A stretch of DNA of 64,000 nt from Lachnospiraceae bacterium (GTDB taxonomy: Bacteria > Bacillota > Clostridia > Lachnospirales > Lachnospiraceae): assembly GCA_017553505.1 (NCBI GenBank), contig JAFZLD010000006.1:62001-126000 (forward strand), given 5' to 3'. Shown here piece after piece: positions 48,990-59,081 of the stretch. The position numbers and the translations under genes were made by a program. Every line of letters begins with the position of its first letter. Position 1 is the first letter of the stretch. The notes under the pieces were generated by a model that was given only the letters and a program-made list of their open reading frames with translations, had not been told where the DNA came from and did not search any database.

Positions 48990-50351
48990 TCAAGCCCGTG
49001 AAAGTGAAACGACCGTCTCGACATGCGTTGTGTGCGGGAACTGATCCACCGGACGGACACGCTTAAGTTCGTAGCCGTTTTGCAAAAGAAACTTTAAGTC
49101 ACGAGCCAAGGTTGCGGGATCGCAGGATACATAAACTACTCGTTCGGGCTTTACGGATACTATGGTATCAAGAAGTTTTTGATCGCAGCCTTTGCGAGGC
49201 GGGTCGACCACTATAATGTCGGGAGTGGGCAGATTTGAAGCTACGTCTTCCGACGCTCCCACGAAGAATTCTGCGTTTTTGATACCGTTAAGTCCGGCAT
49301 TTACGCGCGCATCGGCTATTGCTTCGGGCACAATTTCCACACCGTAAACAGTCTTCGCGCCGGATGCAAGGTACAAAGAAATCGTACCGATTCCGCAATA
49401 CAAATCCCACAGAACTTCTTTGCCCGTAAGGCCTGCGTATTCCTTCGCCAAGTCATAGAGTTTGCGAGTCTGCTCGGGGTTAACCTGATAGAAGGACAAC
49501 GGAGAAATACGGAATTTAACGTCTCCAATGTAGTCCTCTATATAAAGCTCACCATACACAGGCACACATTTGTCGCCCATGATGACGTTGGTGTTCTTTT
49601 TATTGATGTTAAGACTCAGGCTCTTAAGCTCATAGCCTTCTTTGGCCACGACTTCTTTTAACGTCTCTGTAAGCACTTCGCTGTGGGGCAAAGAATCACC
49701 GTTCACAACGATGCACACCATGAATTCCTTACTGGTGAAGCCGGTACGGGTAAAGACATGGCGTACGAGTCCCGTTCCTGTTTCCTCGTTGTAAGGTGCG
49801 ATCTTGTAGTCGTTTAAAAACTTCTGAACCGCCTCAAGCACGGGCTCATTTAAAGCCGCCTGGATGGTGCACTCGGTATTGGCTACTACATCGTGAGAAT
49901 GTCTGCGGTAGAAGCCCACAACAGCCTTACCCTCCTTATCGGTTCCGACAGGAAACTGAGCCTTGTTGCGATAGAAAAAAGGCGTATCAGCGCCCACAAT
50001 CGTCTCCATAGGCGGGTTCTCAATGCCTCCGATACGGGTTAAGCAGTTATAAACCTTCTCCTGCTTGTACTCAAGCTGCTTCTTGTAATCCATGTGCTGG
50101 AATGTGCAACCGCCACACTTACGGGCCACCGCACATTTAGCCTCAACGCGAAAATACGAAGGCTCCAAAAGCTTCGCAGCAAAAGCATACGCGTAAGCCT
50201 TCTTAACCTTCGTGATATGTGCAAGTACCTTGTCGCCGGGAAGCGCATCAGTTACGAAAACGGTCATTCCGTCTTCAGTATGCCCGATGCCTTCTCCTTC
50301 CGAGCCAAGGTCAGTTATAATAATCTCTAATTCCTGATTTTTGGTAAGCAA
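48990..50351 (-). CDS. rlmD: 23S rRNA (uracil-C5)-methyltransferase RlmD/RlmCD family
   Basis: 453 residues. N-terminal TRAM domain (LGSEGEGIGHTEDGMTVFV), Fe-S cysteines in CAVARKCGGCTFQH plus a fourth Cys in ANTECTIQ, SAM motif DLYCGIGTISLYLA, DPPRKGC and catalytic YVSCDPATLARDL. In Gram-positives such enzymes often methylate both U747 and U1939. It is 8 bases after the YhaM gene in the same operon. Confidence 0.93.
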   Translation of the reverse strand: MLTKNQELEIIITDLGSEGEGIGHTEDGMTVFVTDALPGDKVLAHITKVKKAYAYAFAAKLLEPSYFRVEAKCAVARKCGGCTFQHMDYKKQLEYKQEKVYNCLTRIGGIENPPMETIVGADTPFFYRNKAQFPVGTDKEGKAVVGFYRRHSHDVVANTECTIQAALNEPVLEAVQKFLNDYKIAPYNEETGTGLVRHVFTRTGFTSKEFMVCIVVNGDSLPHSEVLTETLKEVVAKEGYELKSLSLNINKKNTNVIMGDKCVPVYGELYIEDYIGDVKFRISPLSFYQVNPEQTRKLYDLAKEYAGLTGKEVLWDLYCGIGTISLYLASGAKTVYGVEIVPEAIADARVNAGLNGIKNAEFFVGASEDVASNLPTPDIIVVDPPRKGCDQKLLDTIVSVKPERVVYVSCDPATLARDLKFLLQNGYELKRVRPVDQFPHTTHVETVVSLSRA

Positions 50352-50359
50352 ATCTACTC

Positions 50360-51307
50360 CTATTCTTCCTGCTTGGTAGCACGCAGATTGGACTCAAAGA
50401 GCCTGTTGAATCCAAGCCAGCCCTGCTCTGTCGTAGCGCCGAGTATTTCTTTGAATGTCTCCATCTTGGCATCAAGATCGTCGGCAAAGTTAAGCGCAAC
50501 AGCCTCGATAAGCGCGGGTTTCTTGGGTGAACCGAACTCAAGCTTTCCGTGATGCGCTAAGATACAGTGCTTCAATTCGTTTAAAAGTGACTTCGGGAAT
50601 CCGTCGATTAAGGCAGCCTTCTCACCTACCATCTCGGCGCCCATTACGATGTGGCCGAGGAGATTTCCCTCATCGGTGTAATCATTCTCCGGAAAAGAAG
50701 AAATCTCGTACACCTTACCGATATCGTGAAGAAGCGCTGCGGACACCACAAGATCCTTCTTAAGCATAGGGTACTTGGCCGCATAATATCTGCAGAGATT
50801 GGCAACCGATACGGTATGCTCCAAGAGTCCGCCTACAAAGCAGTGATGCACGCTCTTAGCCGCACTCGCCTGCTTGAACCGCTTGATAAATGCCTCATCC
50901 TTAACAAAGAACTCATCAAGAAGCGCTTTCAAATAGTGATTGGAGATATCTCCCACATATCCGAGGAGCTCCTTGTACATTTCATCGATATCGCGCTCAC
51001 TCACAGGGAGGTAGTCTCTCGGGTCGTACTCGCCTTCGCCTGCGACGCGCGTTCTTTTGATACTAACCTGCAAGGCGCCGTTAAAAGAAGACACCTCGCC
51101 CACTATATCAACATAATCAAGAGCATCAAAATCGCAGATTCCCGCGCTTCCGACATCCCAGATCTTGCAATCAATCGAACCTGTCTTGTCCTGCAAAATA
51201 ACGTTATCGTAAGGCTTACCGTTCTTGGTAACCGCCGAATTTTTCTGCTTGCAGAGGTAAATCCCCGCAACATGATCCCCTTCTCTAAACTCCTGAATGT
51301 ACTTCAT
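50360..51307 (-). CDS. yhaM: 3'-5' exoribonuclease YhaM-type (OB plus HD domain)
   Basis: 315 residues. OB-fold (about 10-95: VAGIYLCKQKNSAVTKNGKP, LQDKTGSIDCKIWDVG) and a C-terminal HD domain with VHHCFVGGLLEHTVSVANLC and SAALLHDIGKVYE. Length and order match B. subtilis YhaM. It lies between the HtrA-like gene and rlmD. Confidence 0.92.
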   Translation of the reverse strand: MKYIQEFREGDHVAGIYLCKQKNSAVTKNGKPYDNVILQDKTGSIDCKIWDVGSAGICDFDALDYVDIVGEVSSFNGALQVSIKRTRVAGEGEYDPRDYLPVSERDIDEMYKELLGYVGDISNHYLKALLDEFFVKDEAFIKRFKQASAAKSVHHCFVGGLLEHTVSVANLCRYYAAKYPMLKKDLVVSAALLHDIGKVYEISSFPENDYTDEGNLLGHIVMGAEMVGEKAALIDGFPKSLLNELKHCILAHHGKLEFGSPKKPALIEAVALNFADDLDAKMETFKEILGATTEQGWLGFNRLFESNLRATKQEE

Positions 51308-51321
51308 ATATCCTCCTAAAT

Positions 51322-52692
51322 CTACTTTTTAATTTCACTGAAGTTGACCTCAAGGTCAATCTGCTTGTATACGCCTTGTGAGCTTCTGAATACTCTGATG
51401 GTCTCTGTATCGCCCTGATTGAATCCACGCAAAAGAATAAGATAGTCGCTAAACTTATTGATTCTCGTAATGGGCGTTCCGACTATTATATCACCGCTTT
51501 GGATACCTGCGCGCATGGCCGGTGAATCCATTTCGACAGATAGAACAAACACTCCTTCCGGCGCTCCCGTAGAAACCATCGCCGCCGGAACATCGTCGCC
51601 GGTAATACCCATATAAACTGTATCAAGACCGTTCATCATACGCTCAAGCGGTTTCTTAAGCTCGGTAATTCCGTATGCACAGATAAGATTCCTGGTATCG
51701 GAAACCGAGTGAGTGGTATCGATTATTCCAAGAACTTCACCTTTAAGATTAATGAGCACTCCCGTAGCGGATGAACTGCCGTAGATATTGGTATAAAGCT
51801 GCTTGTAAACACTGTCTGTAAGATTGAGCTTATTGGCGTTCGAGGTAATAATACCGTAATTGACCGATCTGTACACGCCAAGCGGACTGCCCACGGCAAT
51901 TATGGGCATACCTACAATGCTATAGCTGGTAGACGAACCGAGCGGCGCCATTCTGATAGTCTCTCTCGTAACTTCGTTGATATCATCTTCCAGAACACCG
52001 ATTACGCATAAATCTGTAGTCGTGTCATAAGCAGCTATAGTTGCTCTAGCCGACACTCCGTTACAGAACGTAACCAAAATGTCGTTGCTGCCCTTAACCA
52101 TAGAATACTTGGTGGTGATAAAAAGCTCCGTCTCATTGCTCTCGGTAATAATACCCGACAGCTCGCTCTCTCTTACGTAAGCGTTATTAAATATATCCGT
52201 GCTGTCCTTAACCGGTGTGACTCTTACTATAAAACGCTGAGCATTAACCGCCACATCGGAAAGAGTCTTGTACATGTTCTGATAATCATCAAGCGAAAAC
52301 TTAACGTCTGAAATAAGCGCTTTAATCTCTTCCTCATCAAGCTGCGTCCCTTCCGGTATCTCCGGAGCGGGATCGGTGGATGTAAGAATCATATCCTCAG
52401 GCGTCATCTCTTCTTCCACAGTCTCCTCGGGAAAAGAAATCACAACGGGCTCAACCTTAACCTCTTCTTCCTTCTCATTACCGGAGATTCTGTCGATTAC
52501 AAAAGGTGCAAGAAGCGCAAAAGTAACACACGCAACAAGACCAAAGACTACCGCTGAAAGGGCGGCAACCATGGTGTTACGCATAAGTTTCTTACGATTT
52601 ATCGGGCGAGATTTTATCTCTTCACGCATAAAGACGAATTCGTCTTTTTCCTGAGTCTCGCTTTCCAATTTTTTGAGTTCGTCGTCAGTCAT
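51322..52692 (-). CDS. HtrA-like membrane protein with degraded catalytic triad plus PDZ
   Basis: 456 residues. Cytosolic N terminus, one TM (about 42-66), an acidic linker, a trypsin-like domain (about 145-345) and a C-terminal PDZ (about 365-445: SVEMDSPAMRAGIQSGDIIV). The triad is incomplete: the TNxHV His position reads TTKYSM (Tyr196), the Asp region YDTTTDLCVIGV keeps Asp227, and GNSGG is replaced by YGSSSATGV. It should therefore be a pseudoprotease or scaffold. It opens the operon with yhaM and rlmD, divergent from mutS2. Confidence 0.82.
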   Translation of the reverse strand: MTDDELKKLESETQEKDEFVFMREEIKSRPINRKKLMRNTMVAALSAVVFGLVACVTFALLAPFVIDRISGNEKEEEVKVEPVVISFPEETVEEEMTPEDMILTSTDPAPEIPEGTQLDEEEIKALISDVKFSLDDYQNMYKTLSDVAVNAQRFIVRVTPVKDSTDIFNNAYVRESELSGIITESNETELFITTKYSMVKGSNDILVTFCNGVSARATIAAYDTTTDLCVIGVLEDDINEVTRETIRMAPLGSSTSYSIVGMPIIAVGSPLGVYRSVNYGIITSNANKLNLTDSVYKQLYTNIYGSSSATGVLINLKGEVLGIIDTTHSVSDTRNLICAYGITELKKPLERMMNGLDTVYMGITGDDVPAAMVSTGAPEGVFVLSVEMDSPAMRAGIQSGDIIVGTPITRINKFSDYLILLRGFNQGDTETIRVFRSSQGVYKQIDLEVNFSEIKK

Positions 52693-52742
52693 GTAAGCCC
52701 TCCAAAAGCCTCTTATAAAGAGTATATCCGCGCCGCCCTTTA

Positions 52743-52771
52743 TTGTAAAGAGCGGTGTCGTATGGTAGAAT
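52743..52771 (+). promoter_or_regulatory. mutS2 promoter
   Basis: TTGTAA (52743-52748), 17-bp spacer, TAGAAT (52766-52771), 34 bases before the chosen start. Confidence 0.65.
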
Positions 52772-52805
52772 AATGGGGAATTTAGAGTATAGTACCGAGG
52801 GTTTT

Positions 52806-55187
52806 ATGAACGAAAAAGTTTTATCCACACTTGAATATACAACCATAATCAAAATGCTTGAAGATCATGCGGATTCCGCTCCCGGCAAGAAGCTTTGTCG
52901 TGAGCTTCTTCCCATGACCAGGCTTTCAGATATCGAGGAAGCTCAGCTTCAGACCGCCGATGCTCTTTCTCGCCTATTTAAGAAAGGCAGCATCACTTTC
53001 GGCTCCAATAAAGATCTGGGCTTTGCCATTAAATCTTTGGAAATCGGCTCGTCACTTACGGCAGCCGAGCTTCTTTCTTTTGCAGGATTCTTAAGAAACG
53101 TAGGGCGCGTTAAGTCTTGGGGCGTTCGCGAGAAGGAGGATGAGACTCCCGATTCGCTCGACGACTACTTCAATCTGCTTGAGCCCCTCACCAGAACCGC
53201 TGACGAAATCAGCCGTTGCATTCTGTCCGAGGAAGGCGAGATTGCAGACGATGCAAGCTCCACTCTTAAATCCATCAGAAAGGCTATGCAGCAGGCTAGT
53301 GAGAAGATTCATTCCGAGCTTAACTCCATGGTTAACGGCTCGCTTCGCACATACCTTCAGGACGCTGTCGTTACTATGCGTAACGGGCGTTATTGTATTC
53401 CCGTAAAGAGCGAATACAAGGGTCAGGTATCCGGTATGGTGCACGACCAGTCGTCTTCGGGTTCCACTTTCTTTATCGAGCCTGCCAAGGTTGTTGAGCT
53501 TAACAATAAGATTCGCGAGTTAGAGCTTGATGAGCAGAAAGAAATCGCTGTTATCCTTGCGACCCTTTCGGCTTCTCTTTCCGAGCATACTGTTCAGCTT
53601 AAGACCGATGCCGAGTTTATGACGAAGCTTGACTTTATATTTGCCAAGGCTCGCCTCGCAATGGACCAGAAAGCTTCAAGACCTGTATTCAATACAGATC
53701 ACTACATAAATATCCGCAAGGGACGTCACCCCCTTCTTGATAAAAAGAAAGTGGTACCTATCGATGTTCCTCTCGGCAAGGACTATGACCTTTTGGTTAT
53801 TACAGGTCCCAACACCGGCGGTAAGACGGTTACTCTTAAGACCGTCGGCCTCTTTACACTCATGGGTCAGGCAGGTCTTCACATTCCCGCAGGCGATTTG
53901 TCCGAGCTTTCGGTATTCGATGAAGTGTTTGCGGATATCGGTGATGAGCAGAGCATTGAACAGAGCCTTTCAACCTTCTCTTCTCACATGAAGAGTATTG
54001 TAAATATCTTAGACAAAGCAGACTCGAACTCTCTTTGTCTTTTTGACGAACTTGGCGCCGGTACCGATCCTACCGAAGGTGCCGCTCTTGCTATCGCGAT
54101 ACTTAGCTTCTTACACGACAGAGGCATTCGCACCATGGCTACCACTCATTACAGCGAGCTTAAGATATTTGCGCTCTCCACTGACTTTGTAGAGAATGCC
54201 TGCTGTGAGTTTGATGTGGAGACACTTTCTCCTACTTACAGATTATTGATTGGTATTCCGGGCAAGAGTAATGCTTTTGCCATTTCATCCAAGCTCGGAC
54301 TTTCCGGCGACATTATTGAGGCCGCCAAGCGCCAGATTACCGATGAATCAGAGCGTTTCGAAGATGTTATTGCCGACCTTGAGAATACAAGAGTGTCTAT
54401 CGAAAAGGATAAGCTTTACATCGAAGAACAGAAAGCTTTGGTAGAGCGTGAGCGCGCTGAGCTCAAGGAAAAGACCGACCGTCTCAACGAGTCCCGCGAC
54501 AAGATTCTTAAGAACGCCAATGAAGAAGCTCGCGACATCTTAGCTGAGGCCAAGGAATTTGCCGACGAAGCAATTCGCGCCATCCAGAAAAGCGGCGGCG
54601 CCGTATCTCTTAAGGACCTTGAAGCCAGAAGACAGGGGCTCCGCGATAAGGTTAACGACAAGAACTCCAAGCTTTCCATCAAGAAAGAAGCTGCTGCGAA
54701 TTCCGGCGTCAATCCCAAAGATTTACATCTCGGTGACAAGGTTAAGATTGTATCCATGGGTCTTACGGGAACTGTCAGCTCGCTTCCCGATGCCAAGGGT
54801 AACTTGTATGTTCAGTGCGGAATCATCCGCTCTCAGAGTAATGTTAAAGACTTAAGACTTGTTCAGGAAGAAACCATCACCGCTCCCGGCCTCACCAAGA
54901 AAAGTTCAGGCAGCGGTAACATCAAGATGTCTAAGTCTATGTCCATTTCCTATGAGTGCAACCTTATAGGTAAGACTGTTGACGAAGCGCTTGCCATCCT
55001 CGATAAGTATCTTGATGATGCATATTTGTCACACATTCCCAGTGTTCGTATCGTCCATGGTAAGGGCACGGGCGCATTAAGAAACGCTGTTACTTCTTTT
55101 GTTAAAAAGTGCAAGTATGTTAAGTCCTACAGAGCCGGCGAGCACGGTGAAGGCGACGCAGGCGTAACCATCGTTGAGTTCAAATAA
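52806..55187 (+). CDS. mutS2: MutS2 endonuclease / ribosome-collision factor
   Basis: 793 residues from ATG 52806 (GAGGG 4 bases upstream); a longer frame from 52755 would begin inside the promoter. Walker A VITGPNTGGKTVTLKTV, Walker B SLCLFDELGAGTDPTEG, the coiled-coil region (about 515-620) and a C-terminal Smr domain (IPSVRIVHGKGTGALRNAV) give the full MutS2 order. MutS2/RqcU acts in suppressing recombination and splitting collided ribosomes. Unlike the pair at 6-9 kb the Walker B keeps Asp-Glu. Confidence 0.95.
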   Translation: MNEKVLSTLEYTTIIKMLEDHADSAPGKKLCRELLPMTRLSDIEEAQLQTADALSRLFKKGSITFGSNKDLGFAIKSLEIGSSLTAAELLSFAGFLRNVGRVKSWGVREKEDETPDSLDDYFNLLEPLTRTADEISRCILSEEGEIADDASSTLKSIRKAMQQASEKIHSELNSMVNGSLRTYLQDAVVTMRNGRYCIPVKSEYKGQVSGMVHDQSSSGSTFFIEPAKVVELNNKIRELELDEQKEIAVILATLSASLSEHTVQLKTDAEFMTKLDFIFAKARLAMDQKASRPVFNTDHYINIRKGRHPLLDKKKVVPIDVPLGKDYDLLVITGPNTGGKTVTLKTVGLFTLMGQAGLHIPAGDLSELSVFDEVFADIGDEQSIEQSLSTFSSHMKSIVNILDKADSNSLCLFDELGAGTDPTEGAALAIAILSFLHDRGIRTMATTHYSELKIFALSTDFVENACCEFDVETLSPTYRLLIGIPGKSNAFAISSKLGLSGDIIEAAKRQITDESERFEDVIADLENTRVSIEKDKLYIEEQKALVERERAELKEKTDRLNESRDKILKNANEEARDILAEAKEFADEAIRAIQKSGGAVSLKDLEARRQGLRDKVNDKNSKLSIKKEAAANSGVNPKDLHLGDKVKIVSMGLTGTVSSLPDAKGNLYVQCGIIRSQSNVKDLRLVQEETITAPGLTKKSSGSGNIKMSKSMSISYECNLIGKTVDEALAILDKYLDDAYLSHIPSVRIVHGKGTGALRNAVTSFVKKCKYVKSYRAGEHGEGDAGVTIVEFK

Positions 55188-55210
55188 TATATCCCGAAGG
55201 GAGTTAATAT

Positions 55211-55927
55211 ATGCTTACCAGACAAAGAATCCTGATAGTAGATGACGACCCCAGCATTTCAGACCTTGTGTCTCTTTATCTTATCAAGGAACAATACGAT
55301 ACCAAGATTGCAGCAGACGGCGAGACTGCCCTTGCGTGCTTTGAAGACTTCGATCCTTCTTTGATTATTCTGGATCTGATGCTTCCCGGCATAGACGGTT
55401 ACGGTGTGTGCCGCGAAATTCGTACCAAGTCCAAGGTGCCGATTATTATTCTTTCGGCCAAAGGAGACACCTTCGATAAAGTCCTTGCACTCGAAATGGG
55501 TGCCGACGACTACATGGAAAAGCCCTTTGATACCAAGGAACTCGTGGCAAGAGTCAAGGCTGTCTTGAGACGCACCTCAGTATACTCAGCTCCCGAGACC
55601 GAAAGCAAAGATGTTGAGCGGGTTATCTATCCCGGCCTTACCATCAACATCACCGAATACAACGTTACATACAATGACGAGTTCGTGGAAATGCCTCCCA
55701 AAGAAATCGAGCTTCTTTATATACTTGCCAAGAATCCCAATCACGTTTTCACCAGAGAGCAGCTTCTTGACAAGGTATGGGGCTATGACTACGTAGGCGA
55801 CTCACGTACCGTCGACGTTCATATCAAACGTATCAGAGAAAAGATTAAAGACCATGATGTGTGGAGCATTGCCACCATCTGGGGTGTAGGATACAAATTT
55901 ATACTTAAAGACGGTCCCAAGATCTGA
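55211..55927 (+). CDS. OmpR-family response regulator
   Basis: 238 residues. Receiver: ILIVDDDPSISDLV, LIILDLMLPGIDGYG (phospho-Asp), ILSAKGDTFDKV, EKPFDTKEL; winged helix: PNHVFTREQLLDKVWGYDY and SRTVDVHIKRIREK. Followed 20 bases later by its kinase. Confidence 0.95.
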   Translation: MLTRQRILIVDDDPSISDLVSLYLIKEQYDTKIAADGETALACFEDFDPSLIILDLMLPGIDGYGVCREIRTKSKVPIIILSAKGDTFDKVLALEMGADDYMEKPFDTKELVARVKAVLRRTSVYSAPETESKDVERVIYPGLTINITEYNVTYNDEFVEMPPKEIELLYILAKNPNHVFTREQLLDKVWGYDYVGDSRTVDVHIKRIREKIKDHDVWSIATIWGVGYKFILKDGPKI

Positions 55928-55947
55928 CCTAAGAATAAGGAATAATC

Positions 55948-57363
55948 GTGAAAAGAACACTGTATCTCAAGTTTTTGATGGCATACTTAATATTCGGTGT
56001 TTTCGGCTTTATCATTGTCAGTTCTTTTGTGTCTACCAACACCTATCAGACCTTCCTCAAAGAAAAAGCCGACTCCTACTACAGAGAAGCCAATCTCATC
56101 GCCAACACATATGCGACCGACCTCTATCAGAGCACCAGAACCCTTGAAGAGGTTAAGCAGCAGATTGATGACTTGGACACTTTTTTGAATGCCGAAATAT
56201 GGATTATCAACCCTTCGGGTCGTATGATTCTAAGCTCCCGCCTTCCGATTAACGTCGATGAGGCAATAGTAATTGAAGGCTTTGATTCCACCGTTATGGG
56301 TAAGTCCAACTACACTACCGGCACTTTCTTTAATTCTTTCAGCGAAGAAATGTTAAGTGTGTTCTCACCCATCGTTGCCGATTACAAGGTTAAAGGTTAC
56401 GTGGTGATTCATGCTTCCATGCACGATATCATGATGCTTAGCGACAGATACCTGCGGGTATGTTATCTGCTCCTTGTTATTCTGTTTGCCTTGTCACTTA
56501 TCATTTTGTTCTTTTTCACCATTATGGTGTACAGACCGCTTAAGAAAATTACCCACGCGACCGAGCAATACGCGCTTGGTAATATGCATTACGAATTTAC
56601 GCTAGACAGTGATGACGAGATGGGTTACCTGGGCGCCTCACTTTCATATATGGCCAGCCAGATTGCCCGCTCCGAAGATAATCAAAAGAAATTTATCGCG
56701 AATGTCTCTCACGACTTCCGTTCCCCGCTTACTTCCATCCGCGGCTATCTCGAAGCGATGCTCGACGGCACTATTCCGCCTGAGATGCATGAGAAGTACA
56801 TAGGCATAGTGTTAAGTGAGACCGAAAGACTTACCAAGCTTACGAACAGCCTTCTTTCGCTGAATAACTTAAATATGGCGGGTGTGGTTCTCGACATGAA
56901 TGACTTCGACATTAACAAGGTTATTCGCAATACGGCGGCTTCTTTTGAAGGAACATGTAAGAACAAACAGATTAGTATCAATCTTATTCTTACCGGCGAA
57001 GAGCTTACGGTTCACGCAGACGAGACCAAGATTCAGCAGGTTCTTTATAACCTCTTGGATAATGCGATTAAGTTCTCGCATCACAATTCGACCATTACAA
57101 TTGAAACCACCGAGAAGCACTCAAAGGTATTTGTTTCCGTCAAGGATCAGGGAATCGGTATTCCCAAGGAAGACCAGAAGCTTGTATTCGACCGCTTCTA
57201 CAAGTCAGACCTTTCCCGTGGCCGTGACAAGAAAGGTACCGGCTTAGGCCTCTCGATAGTCAAAGAAATCATCATGGCTCATAACGAACACATCAACGTT
57301 ATCTCCACCGAGGGAGTCGGAACCGAGTTCGTGTTCTCGCTTGCCAAGGTTGATGACGAATAA
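55948..57363 (+). CDS. sensor histidine kinase with HAMP
   Basis: 471 residues from GTG 55948 (AAGGA upstream). TM1 (about 9-29), extracellular domain (about 30-165, PAS/Cache-like), TM2 (about 168-195), HAMP, HisKA with IANVSHDFRSPLTSIRGYLE (phospho-His), N-box LYNLLDNAIKFS, G1 VKDQGIGIP and G2 KGTGLGLSIVKEI. Partner of the preceding regulator. The signal is unknown. Confidence 0.94.
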   Translation: MKRTLYLKFLMAYLIFGVFGFIIVSSFVSTNTYQTFLKEKADSYYREANLIANTYATDLYQSTRTLEEVKQQIDDLDTFLNAEIWIINPSGRMILSSRLPINVDEAIVIEGFDSTVMGKSNYTTGTFFNSFSEEMLSVFSPIVADYKVKGYVVIHASMHDIMMLSDRYLRVCYLLLVILFALSLIILFFFTIMVYRPLKKITHATEQYALGNMHYEFTLDSDDEMGYLGASLSYMASQIARSEDNQKKFIANVSHDFRSPLTSIRGYLEAMLDGTIPPEMHEKYIGIVLSETERLTKLTNSLLSLNNLNMAGVVLDMNDFDINKVIRNTAASFEGTCKNKQISINLILTGEELTVHADETKIQQVLYNLLDNAIKFSHHNSTITIETTEKHSKVFVSVKDQGIGIPKEDQKLVFDRFYKSDLSRGRDKKGTGLGLSIVKEIIMAHNEHINVISTEGVGTEFVFSLAKVDDE

Positions 57364-57378
57364 ATACAGGCAACATGA

Positions 57379-57410
57379 AAGCGCCCCGTTTCGTAATGAA
57401 CGAGGCGCTT
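57379..57410. terminator. terminator between convergent kinase and trmL genes
   Basis: AAGCGCCCCGTT pairs with AACGAGGCGCTT (one mismatch), 8-base loop, then an A/T-rich tail. Confidence 0.75.
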
Positions 57411-57414
57411 ATTA

Positions 57415-57906
57415 TTATTTCCAGTCCAATCTGTGAAGATGTCCTTCGGTTTCCATACCTGTGAAGCCCTGCTGTCTTAATGCTTCGTACAGCACGATTG
57501 CTACGCTGTTTGAAAGGTTAAGAGAGCGAATCTTGGGAAGCATCGGAATCCTGATGCACTGCTCTTCGTGTTCTACCAATATCTCCTCGGGTATTCCCGC
57601 AGATTCTTTGCCGAACATAATATAATCATCGGGGCCGAACTCCACATCAGTGTAGGAATGCTTGGCCTTGGTGGTGGCGTACCATATCTTGGCACCGGGA
57701 TTCTTATTGCAAAAATCTTCGTAGTTAATGTACGTAGATACGTTGAGATGTTCCCAGTAATCCATGCCGGCGCGCTTGATGGACTTCTCATCAAGTCTGA
57801 AGCCGAGAGGCTCTATTAAGTGAAGAGATGTGTCCGTCGCTACGCAGGTACGACCGATGTTGCCGGTATTGGCGGGTATTTCAGGTTCGTGTAGTACTAT
57901 ATGCAT
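57415..57906 (-). CDS. trmL: tRNA (cytidine/uridine-34-2'-O)-methyltransferase TrmL
   Basis: 163 residues of the SPOUT class: MHIVLHEPEIPANTGNIGRT start, LIEPLGFRLDEKSIKRAGMD, YIMFGKESAGIPEEIL and RIPMLPKIRSLNLSNSVAIV trefoil-knot motifs. Methylates the wobble 2'-OH of tRNA-Leu species. Overlaps the aminotransferase stop by one base. Confidence 0.94.
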   Translation of the reverse strand: MHIVLHEPEIPANTGNIGRTCVATDTSLHLIEPLGFRLDEKSIKRAGMDYWEHLNVSTYINYEDFCNKNPGAKIWYATTKAKHSYTDVEFGPDDYIMFGKESAGIPEEILVEHEEQCIRIPMLPKIRSLNLSNSVAIVLYEALRQQGFTGMETEGHLHRLDWK

Positions 57907-59081
57907 TATCTGCCCTGCTCCTTGCGAAGCTTCTCAACAAAGCGTGCAAGTCTTTCCATGGCGATTTTAAGATGGTCCAAAGAATATGCGTAGGATATAC
58001 GTAAGAATCCTTCACCGCAGTCTCCGAAAGCAGTTCCGGGAACGGCCGCAACCTTCTCTTCCTCAAGGAATCTCGTAGCAAACTCATCGCTGGTCATTCC
58101 GAATTCCTTAACGCAAGGGAATACGTAGAATGCGCCGTAAGGCTCAAAGCACTCAAGTCCCATCTTTTTAAATGCGTCAAGAAGAAAGCGTCTTCTCTGG
58201 TCGTATGCATCACGCATCTTAGCGATGTCGTCATCACCGTTCTTGATAGCCTCAATAGCGGCATACTGGCTGGTGGTAGGTGCACACATGATACAAAACT
58301 GGTGAACCTTGGTCATCTGGGAAATAACTTCCTTAGGGCCGCATGCGTATCCGAGTCTCCAACCGGTCATAGCGTAAGCCTTGGAGAAACCGTTGATGAG
58401 AATGGTACGCTCCTTCATGCCGGGAAGGGAAGCGATTGATACGTGCTTGCCCTTGTAGGTAAGCTCTGCATAAATTTCATCGGACATTACGAAGATGTCC
58501 TTCTCTACACAGACCTTGGCAATTGCAACAAGGTCGCTTTCTTCCATGATGGCACCTGTAGGGTTATTGGGGAAGGGAAGTATCAAGACTCTGGTCTTGT
58601 CTGTAATAGCATCCCTGAGTTCCTGCTCGGTTAATCTGAATTCATTCTCGGCCTTAAGCTCGATAATTACAGGCTTACCGCCTGCAATAACAGTACAAGG
58701 CTCGTATGATACGTATGAAGGCTGAGGAATAAGCACCTCGTCGCCGGGGTTAAGCATAGCGCGAAGTCCCACATCGATACCTTCGGAACCGCCTACCGTA
58801 ATAAGCATTTCGGTGTTGGGGTCGTATGATACGTTGTACTTTCTCTCAAGATACTTGCTAATCTCCTGTCTTAACTGAATAAGACCCGAGTTAGAAGTGT
58901 AAATTGTCTTACCCTTTTCGAGGGAATAGATGCCCTCATCTCTGATATGCCAGGGTGTGTCAAAGTCAGGCTCGCCCACACCGAGGGAGATAGCATCCTT
59001 CATTTCATGAACTATGTCGAAAAACTTACGAATACCCGAGGGCTTAAGCTTAACGACTTCTTCCGACAGCGGTATTCTCAT
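57906..59081 (-). CDS. class I/II PLP-dependent aminotransferase
   Basis: 391 residues. Motifs: GVGEPDFDTPWHIRDEG, FPNNPTGAIM, SDEIYAELTY (PLP Asp), INGFSKAYAMTGWRLGY (Schiff-base Lys) and FLRISYAYS (substrate Arg). Closest to the aspartate/aromatic subgroup I-gamma; the exact substrate is uncertain. Coupled (4-base overlap) to the Lrp-type regulator upstream. Confidence 0.9.
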   Translation of the reverse strand: MRIPLSEEVVKLKPSGIRKFFDIVHEMKDAISLGVGEPDFDTPWHIRDEGIYSLEKGKTIYTSNSGLIQLRQEISKYLERKYNVSYDPNTEMLITVGGSEGIDVGLRAMLNPGDEVLIPQPSYVSYEPCTVIAGGKPVIIELKAENEFRLTEQELRDAITDKTRVLILPFPNNPTGAIMEESDLVAIAKVCVEKDIFVMSDEIYAELTYKGKHVSIASLPGMKERTILINGFSKAYAMTGWRLGYACGPKEVISQMTKVHQFCIMCAPTTSQYAAIEAIKNGDDDIAKMRDAYDQRRRFLLDAFKKMGLECFEPYGAFYVFPCVKEFGMTSDEFATRFLEEEKVAAVPGTAFGDCGEGFLRISYAYSLDHLKIAMERLARFVEKLRKEQGR

